Positions 58,173 to 64,000 of a stretch of DNA of 64,000 bases are shown here, one piece after another. Source of the stretch: Pseudomonas lijiangensis (GTDB lineage Bacteria; Pseudomonadota; Gammaproteobacteria; Pseudomonadales; Pseudomonadaceae); contig NZ_CP076668.1 in the NCBI RefSeq assembly GCF_018968705.1, forward strand, positions 4,909,001-4,973,000, written 5' to 3'. Within the stretch, counting starts at the first letter, position 1, and each line of letters opens with the position of its first letter. A model generated the notes under the pieces. It was not told the DNA's origin, did not search any database, and saw only the letters and a program-made list of their open reading frames with translations. The translations under genes and the position numbers were made by a program.

Positions 58173-59837
58173 TCAAGCCAGCTTCTTGTGGCGCACTCGG
58201 TGCGGCTGCGCTGCGGCATCGCCCAGACGTTTCTTGCGATCGGCTTCGTATTCGGTGTAGTTGCCTTCAAAGAAGACCGCTTGCGAATCGTCTTCGTACG
58301 CCAGGATGTGGGTGGCCACACGGTCCAGGAACCACCGATCGTGAGAGATCACAATGGCGGCGCCCGGGAAGTCCAGCAGGGCTTCTTCCAGAGAACGCAG
58401 GGTTTCAACGTCCAGGTCGTTGGACGGTTCGTCGAGCAGCAACACGTTGCCGCCTTCTTTCAAGGTCAGTGCCAGGTGCAAGCGACCGCGCTCACCACCG
58501 GAAAGGTCCTTGACGAACTTCTGCTGGTCGCCGCCCTTGAAGTTGAAGCGCCCCACGTAGGTACGCGACGGGATTTCGTAGTTGCCGATGCGGATCTGGT
58601 CCGAACCGTCGGAAATCTGCTGGAACACGGTCTTGCTGCCGTCCAGATCGTCACGGCTCTGATCGACACAGGCCAGTTGCACGGTTTCACCGATTTCGAT
58701 GCTGCCCGAGTCCGGTGCTTCCTTGCCCATCAGCATGCGGAACAGAGTCGACTTACCGGCACCGTTACCACCGATCACGCCGACAATGGCGCCTTTAGGC
58801 ATGGCAAACGACAGGTTGTCGATCAGCACGCGGTCTCCATAGCCTTTGGAGACGTTCTTGAACTCGATAACCTTGTCACCCAGACGCGGACCGGCCGGAA
58901 TGTAGATCTCGTTGGTTTCGCTGCGCTTCTGGAATTCCTGAGATTGCATTTCTTCGAAGCGTTGCAGACGGGCCTTGGATTTGGACTGACGCGCCTTGGC
59001 ACCTTTGCGAACCCACTCCAGCTCGTCTTTCATGGCTTTTTCATGGGCCGACTGCTGCTTGGATTCCTGGGCCAGACGATCGGACTTGGCTTCCAGCCAG
59101 CCCGAATAGTTGCCTTCGTATGGAATGCCCGCACCGCGGTCGAGTTCCAGAATCCAGCCAGCGACGTTATCCAGGAAGTAACGGTCGTGCGTGATCGCGA
59201 CCACAGTGCCCGGGAAGTCGTGCAGGAAGTGCTCAAGCCAGGCGACGGAATCGGCATCCAGGTGGTTGGTCGGTTCGTCGAGCAACAGCATGTCCGGTGC
59301 GGACAGCAGCAGGCGGCACAAGGCAACGCGACGTTTTTCACCACCGGACAACACCGACACCTTGGCATCCCAGGCTGGCAGACGCAGCGCATCGGCGGCG
59401 ACTTCCAGTTGGCGCTCCAGGTTATGGCCATCGCCAGCCTGCAGGATCGCTTCCAGCTTGGCCTGTTCGGCTGCCAGTTTGTCGAAGTCGGCATCCGGCT
59501 CGGCGTATTCGGCGTAGACCTGATCCAGGCGGGCCTGAGCGTCCTTGATGACGCTGACCGCTTCCTCGACCACTTCACGGACGGTCTTGTTCGGGTCAAG
59601 TTGTGGCTCTTGCGGCAGATAACCCACATTCAGCTCGGGCATCGGACGTGCTTCGCCGTCGAACTCGGTATCGACGCCGGCCATGATTTTCAACAGCGTG
59701 GATTTACCCGAACCGTTGAGACCCAGCACGCCGATCTTGGCGCCCGGGAAGAAGGAAAGGGAGATGTTCTTCAGGATTTCCCGCTTCGGCGGCACAACTT
59801 TGCTCAGCCGATGCATGGTAAAGACGTATTGAGCCAT
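58173..59837 (-). CDS. ettA: Energy-dependent translational throttle EttA
   Basis: The 554-residue ABC-F ATPase binds the ribosomal E site and gates entry into elongation according to ATP level. Two ATPase domains have Walker [15 protein letters not shown] and [14 protein letters not shown], signatures [15 protein letters not shown] and [15 protein letters not shown]. The arm and the P-site tRNA interaction linker lie between them ([16 protein letters not shown]). The ATG at 59837 ([20 protein letters not shown]) is chosen. Confidence 0.96.
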   Translation of the reverse strand: MAQYVFTMHRLSKVVPPKREILKNISLSFFPGAKIGVLGLNGSGKSTLLKIMAGVDTEFDGEARPMPELNVGYLPQEPQLDPNKTVREVVEEAVSVIKDAQARLDQVYAEYAEPDADFDKLAAEQAKLEAILQAGDGHNLERQLEVAADALRLPAWDAKVSVLSGGEKRRVALCRLLLSAPDMLLLDEPTNHLDADSVAWLEHFLHDFPGTVVAITHDRYFLDNVAGWILELDRGAGIPYEGNYSGWLEAKSDRLAQESKQQSAHEKAMKDELEWVRKGAKARQSKSKARLQRFEEMQSQEFQKRSETNEIYIPAGPRLGDKVIEFKNVSKGYGDRVLIDNLSFAMPKGAIVGVIGGNGAGKSTLFRMLMGKEAPDSGSIEIGETVQLACVDQSRDDLDGSKTVFQQISDGSDQIRIGNYEIPSRTYVGRFNFKGGDQQKFVKDLSGGERGRLHLALTLKEGGNVLLLDEPSNDLDVETLRSLEEALLDFPGAAIVISHDRWFLDRVATHILAYEDDSQAVFFEGNYTEYEADRKKRLGDAAAQPHRVRHKKLA

Positions 59838-60194
59838 GGAATGAAAACCTAGCGTCTGTGAGGGTGACTGATTAAAGCGCGAGCTTTTATTTGTCTCTGC
59901 TACTTGCCGCAGTGCCATTCAAAGCCTTGAATGAAACAGACAGAGAACGGACTTCTGCATCCGGGCAAATATAAAGCTGGATCGATGTTTGCAGGCAGTG
60001 GATTCACTCTTGCAGGAGTCGGGTTACAACGCGCATCGGGCAAAGCTACCCGAATGCGGCCTGTAGGGCAAACGATCCGGCCCCACAGGGCTGGCACTTC
60101 GCTACAACTCAGGGCATGCTAGCCGCCCTTTGGGCGTCGGGCTTTAATTGCATAACGCACTCGCTGCTTCAGTCCAGTAGTCAGGAACAACGAT
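59838..60194. other. 357-base spacer between ettA and the GGDEF-EAL gene
   Basis: No gene is seen here. The spacer has an imperfect hairpin at 60032-60058 (CGCATCGGG...CCCGAATGCG), a CATTCAA-AGCC-TTGAATG repeat near 59919-59936 and a short CGCCC-TTT-GGGCG stem near 60124-60136. It must hold the divergent promoters of both genes. No strong -35/-10 pair stood out. Confidence 0.5.
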
Positions 60195-63100
60195 TTGCCT
60201 ACACCAACGCCCTCCACGCCATCAGAAACAGCCAAAAGCACAACCGTTGTGCCTTTGCGTAGTTCCTTGAAAGGGCTACTGGCAGCGCTGGTTCTACTGA
60301 TGCTTGCACTGCTGTTGTGGCAACTGCTCGAGCAGTTTCACCAGACACAGGAGCGCCAGCGTCAGCGCAGTCTCGACTACAGTACGCAACTCGCAGACCG
60401 CCTGAGCCTCAACATGGCCCTGAGCGCGCAGATCACCATGAACCTGCTGGATGAGGGAACGCCATCCAGAAACGAGATCGCGCCTCAGAAACATACCCTG
60501 CAAAGGCTGCGAGAAACCGTACCGTCCTTGCGCAGCGTGGCATGGCTCAGTCCTCAGGGCGATGTGATCCGCGACAGCGCCGAAACCACACTGGACGGTG
60601 CATTTCTCAAGAGCGCGCTCCAGCAGGCAGTGGGTCGGCCTTATTACTACACCAGTTCCGAAGATGGTCTGCAGATCTACATGTTCGTGCATCAGGCCGA
60701 CGGCCTCGGCGGCGCCTACTGGGCCGTACGCATGGCGCCGGATGCTCTCAAGGCACTGATACAGCAACCCAGCCAGGACTTTCAGCATCTGTGGCGGCTC
60801 GAAAACCGCCTGACCCAGCGAGTCATCCTGCGCGACGCATCGATGCAGACCGATTCAGGGCAGGCCGAAAGCGTATTGCTGCAACCCTTGAGCAACAGCG
60901 ACTGGCAACTGCACGGCCTGTTCGATGCACACAAGGCACGTCAGGAGCTGATTGCGCCCCTGATCGTGAAATGCGTGGTCGGCCTGCTGTTTTCACTCCT
61001 GCCCCTGGCCGCCATTCTCAGCATGCGCCGCCGCCAGCGCCAACTGCTGAAAAGTCGCCGCCGTTATCAGGATATTTTCGAAGGCGCAGGCGTTGCCATC
61101 TGCGTACTGGACATGTCCAACCTGCCTGAGCAGCTCGAAACCTTCCAGATCCGTACCACAGAAGACTTCGATCACTTTATCGAGACACAACCGGTGCTGC
61201 TGAAGCGACTGCTGCAGCAGATACGCATCACAGAGGTCAATCAGGTTGCCCTGAGCCTGTTGAATATCAAATGTGGCGATGAAGCCTGGCAGCAACTGAT
61301 AGAAGGCGAGTCGCGCAAGCGGCCCGGCATCGGCACCCAGGTGATTCAGGCGGTCCTGAACCGGCAGCAACGACTCGAACTGGAAATCCGCCTCACCCGT
61401 GAGTCCGGCCAGGACCAGCATCTATGGCTGGTATTGCGCTTGCCTGAAACCCGCTCCGACCATGACGCCGTCATCCTGAGCATCGGCGACATCACCAGCC
61501 GCAAGCAGATCGAACTGTCATTGCAGGAGCGCGAGCGATTCTGGTCGGATGTGGTCCGCACCGTGCCCGATCATCTGTATGTCCAGGACGTGCTCAGCCA
61601 GCGCATGATCTACAGCAACCACCATCTGGGGCAGACGCTGGGCTACAGCAAGAGCGAACTGCACGCCATGGGCGAGTTTTTCTGGGAAATCCTGCTGCAC
61701 CCCGAGGATGCCCAAAGCTATCAGGACATGCGCCTGCGTCAACGCCATCACGGTCACAACGAACTGCTGCAATGTGCCCTGCGCTTTCGCCACAAGGACA
61801 CTACCTGGCGTTGCTTCGATATCCGCGAACAAGCCCTGACACGGGACAAGGAAGATCTGGTCACCCGCATCATCGGCGTCGCCAAGGACATCACACGCCA
61901 GGTCGAGGCCAGTCAGTCCTTGCGCGACAGCGAGCAGCGCTACCGGATGCTCGCCGAAAGCATCAGTGATGTGATCTTCTCCACCGACAGGCTGCTGGAA
62001 GTCAACTATGTCAGCCCATCGGTGCAAAGCGTTCTGGGCTACGAAGCCGACTGGGTTATCCAGAATGGCTGGGGCTCAACCGTTGCCAACCCGCAGCAAC
62101 TCTCGGGCTTCTACAACCTGATAGCGCGCATCAAGCGAGTACTCGACAACCCTCCCGAACTGGCGAAGCTGCGCAGTGCCGTTCCCACCCAGTTGTACCT
62201 GTTCGATTGCCTGCGCGCCGACGGCCGCAAGATTCCGGTAGAACTGCGACTGGTTCTGGTCTGGGATGAGCACGGGACATTTGAAGGCATATTGGGCGTA
62301 GGCCGCGATATCAGCACCCAGCGCCGAGCCGAAAAAGACCTGCGCATGGCCGCAACGGTGTTCGAGCACTCGACCTCTGCCATCCTGATTACCGACCCCG
62401 CGGGCTACATCGTCCAGGCCAACGACGCCTTCACGCGGGTCAGCGGCTATGACGTATCGGAAGTGCTCGATCAATTGCCGAACATGCTCACCGTTGACCG
62501 GGAGCAGGAAGCCCATCTGCGCTACATCCTCAAGCAGTTGAACCAGCGCGGAACCTGGGAAGGCGAAGTCTGGCTCAAGCGCCGCAATGGCGAGCATTAC
62601 CCGGCATGGGTCGGCATCACCGCCGTGGTCGATGATGAAGGCGATCTGGCCAGCTATGTGTGCTTCTTCAGCGATATCAGCGAGCGCAAGGCCAGTGAGC
62701 AACGCATTCACCGCCTGGCCTATTACGACGCCCTGACCCACCTGCCCAACCGCACACTGTTCCAGGACCGCCTGTATTCGGCCCTGCAACATGCAGAAAG
62801 ACAGCAGGCCTGGGTCGTCCTGATGTTCCTGGACCTGGATCGCTTCAAGCCGATCAACGACTCCCTGGGCCACGCCGCCGGCGACCGCATGCTCAAGGAA
62901 ATGGCCACCCGGCTGCTGGCCTGTGTCGCCGACGATGACACGGTCGCACGCATGGGCGGCGATGAGTTCACCCTGCTGCTGCAACCGGGAGCCACACGCG
63001 AGATCGCGCTCAATCGTGCGATCCACGTGGCCGAACAGATCCTCAACAGCCTGATCACGCCTTTCGTGCTGGAAGGCCGTGAGTTCTTCGTGACCGCCAG

Positions 63101-64000
63101 TATCGGCATCGCCCTCAGCCCGCAGGACGGCAACGAACTGAGCCAGTTGATGAAGAACGCCGACACCGCGATGTATCACGCCAAGGAGCGCGGCAAGAAC
63201 AACTTCCAGTTCTACCAGACCGACATGAACGCCACGGCACTGGAACGCCTGGAACTGGAAAGCGACCTGCGCCATGCCCTGGAACAGCAAGAGTTCACGA
63301 TCTACTACCAGCCTCAGTTCAGCGGCGACGGCAAACGCCTGACCGGCGCCGAAGCCCTGTTGCGCTGGCGGCACCCACGCCGCGGCCTGGTGCCGCCCAG
63401 CGAATTCATTCCGGTTCTAGAAGAACTCGGCCTGGTGGTGGAAGTCGGGGACTGGGTACTGGCCGAAGCCTGTCGTCAGCTCAAGAGCTGGCATCAGGCA
63501 AAAGTGCGGGTTCCCAAAGTGTCGGTGAACATTTCCGCCAGACAGTTCTCGGACGGCCAGCTCGGCAAGCGCATCGCCCGGATGCTGGGCGAAACCGGCC
63601 TGCCACCGGCGTGCCTGGAGCTGGAACTGACAGAAAGTATCCTGATGCGCGAAGTCAACGAAGCCATGCAGATGCTCGACGGCCTGAAGAATCTTGGCCT
63701 GAGCATCGCGGTCGATGACTTCGGCACCGGCTATTCATCGCTGAACTACCTCAAGCAGTTCCCGATCGACGTACTGAAAATCGACCGCACCTTCGTCGAT
63801 GGCCTGCCATCGGGCGAACAGGACGCACAGATCGCCCGCGCCATCATCGCCATGGCCCACAGCCTGAACCTGGCGGTCATCGCCGAAGGCGTCGAAACCC
63901 ACGAACAGCTGGAGTTCCTTCGCGAACACGGCTGCGACGAAGTCCAGGGCTACCTCTTCGGCCGCCCGATGCCGGCTTCGCAGTTCGAGGCGCAGTTCAG
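60195..64000 (+). CDS. Membrane PAS-GGDEF-EAL cyclic-di-GMP protein (3' end outside window)
   Basis: The frame runs from a TTG at 60195 (AGGAA 8 bases upstream; an in-frame TAA lies at 60153) to the right edge, 1,268 codons read. A membrane helix at residues 31-48, an extracytoplasmic region to about 250 and a second helix (254-276) are followed by four PAS-like regions near residues 291, 449, 582 and 718. The cyclase site [12 protein letters not shown] is intact (Gly921), but the RxxD product-inhibition site upstream is lost (Ala at the Arg position). The phosphodiesterase domain has [11 protein letters not shown] (Glu1053) and [10 protein letters not shown]. Both activities look possible. 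Confidence 0.93.
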   Translation, partial: MPTPTPSTPSETAKSTTVVPLRSSLKGLLAALVLLMLALLLWQLLEQFHQTQERQRQRSLDYSTQLADRLSLNMALSAQITMNLLDEGTPSRNEIAPQKHTLQRLRETVPSLRSVAWLSPQGDVIRDSAETTLDGAFLKSALQQAVGRPYYYTSSEDGLQIYMFVHQADGLGGAYWAVRMAPDALKALIQQPSQDFQHLWRLENRLTQRVILRDASMQTDSGQAESVLLQPLSNSDWQLHGLFDAHKARQELIAPLIVKCVVGLLFSLLPLAAILSMRRRQRQLLKSRRRYQDIFEGAGVAICVLDMSNLPEQLETFQIRTTEDFDHFIETQPVLLKRLLQQIRITEVNQVALSLLNIKCGDEAWQQLIEGESRKRPGIGTQVIQAVLNRQQRLELEIRLTRESGQDQHLWLVLRLPETRSDHDAVILSIGDITSRKQIELSLQERERFWSDVVRTVPDHLYVQDVLSQRMIYSNHHLGQTLGYSKSELHAMGEFFWEILLHPEDAQSYQDMRLRQRHHGHNELLQCALRFRHKDTTWRCFDIREQALTRDKEDLVTRIIGVAKDITRQVEASQSLRDSEQRYRMLAESISDVIFSTDRLLEVNYVSPSVQSVLGYEADWVIQNGWGSTVANPQQLSGFYNLIARIKRVLDNPPELAKLRSAVPTQLYLFDCLRADGRKIPVELRLVLVWDEHGTFEGILGVGRDISTQRRAEKDLRMAATVFEHSTSAILITDPAGYIVQANDAFTRVSGYDVSEVLDQLPNMLTVDREQEAHLRYILKQLNQRGTWEGEVWLKRRNGEHYPAWVGITAVVDDEGDLASYVCFFSDISERKASEQRIHRLAYYDALTHLPNRTLFQDRLYSALQHAERQQAWVVLMFLDLDRFKPINDSLGHAAGDRMLKEMATRLLACVADDDTVARMGGDEFTLLLQPGATREIALNRAIHVAEQILNSLITPFVLEGREFFVTASIGIALSPQDGNELSQLMKNADTAMYHAKERGKNNFQFYQTDMNATALERLELESDLRHALEQQEFTIYYQPQFSGDGKRLTGAEALLRWRHPRRGLVPPSEFIPVLEELGLVVEVGDWVLAEACRQLKSWHQAKVRVPKVSVNISARQFSDGQLGKRIARMLGETGLPPACLELELTESILMREVNEAMQMLDGLKNLGLSIAVDDFGTGYSSLNYLKQFPIDVLKIDRTFVDGLPSGEQDAQIARAIIAMAHSLNLAVIAEGVETHEQLEFLREHGCDEVQGYLFGRPMPASQFEAQF

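Overview
The window is chromosomal DNA of a Pseudomonas, most likely of the fluorescens/syringae lineage. The evidence is the core gene order (clpB-pgeF-rluD-bamD-pilS-pilR-thiO, minor pilins, ispH-fkpB-lspA-ileS-ribF-murJ, rpsT, creA-proB-obg-rpmA-rplU, ispB, fklB), which I recall as largely shared with P. aeruginosa, together with the high-GC coding style and several Pseudomonas-type REP palindromes. No insertion sequence, prophage, integrase or CRISPR array was seen.

Region 1 (1-14.4 kb, all minus strand) is a type I secretion locus. Transcription runs tolC-like, hlyB-like, hlyD-like and then a giant RTX protein gene that leaves the window at its left edge with more than 3,040 codons read. 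The RTX protein has a FrpC-like Asp-Pro self-processing module near its N-terminus. Behind it lies a two-tier array of large calcium-binding repeat modules (about 200-218 residues, then about 184-185 residues). A perfect TGTGA-N6-TCACA (CRP/Vfr-type) site lies upstream of hlyB.

Region 2 (14.6-19.1 kb) holds a DUF1780 gene, a MOSC gene, a small membrane protein, a type II NADH dehydrogenase and an EamA transporter. It ends with a minus-strand tRNA operon (Asn, Pro, Lys, Pro) that has a clear promoter and terminator. Region 3 (19.2-29.4 kb) has clpB with a sigma-32 type promoter, pgeF, rluD, bamD, a zinc-ribbon protein, the PilS/PilR two-component pair and thiO. The coding end of thiO lies inside a REP element. 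Region 4 (29.4-35.8 kb) is the minor pilin cassette (pilE, pilY1, pilX, pilW, pilV, a GspH/FimT pilin) with a second GspH/FimT pilin on the opposite strand.

Region 5 (35.8-50 kb) is housekeeping: isoprenoid, lipoprotein, flavin, proline, ribosome and cell-wall genes. It also has a small gene behind a Fur-box-like site. Region 6 (50-64 kb) has small conserved proteins, a Lon-related AAA protease, a DUF3015/DUF4105 pair whose DUF4105 member appears to be a Cys/His enzyme domain fused to an outer-membrane barrel, a lipoprotein, a GreA/GreB-like factor, ettA, and a multi-PAS GGDEF-EAL protein cut by the right edge.

The strongest candidates for new biology are the RTX/T1SS locus (self-processing module, module expansion, cAMP-type operator) and the DUF3015-DUF4105 envelope pair.
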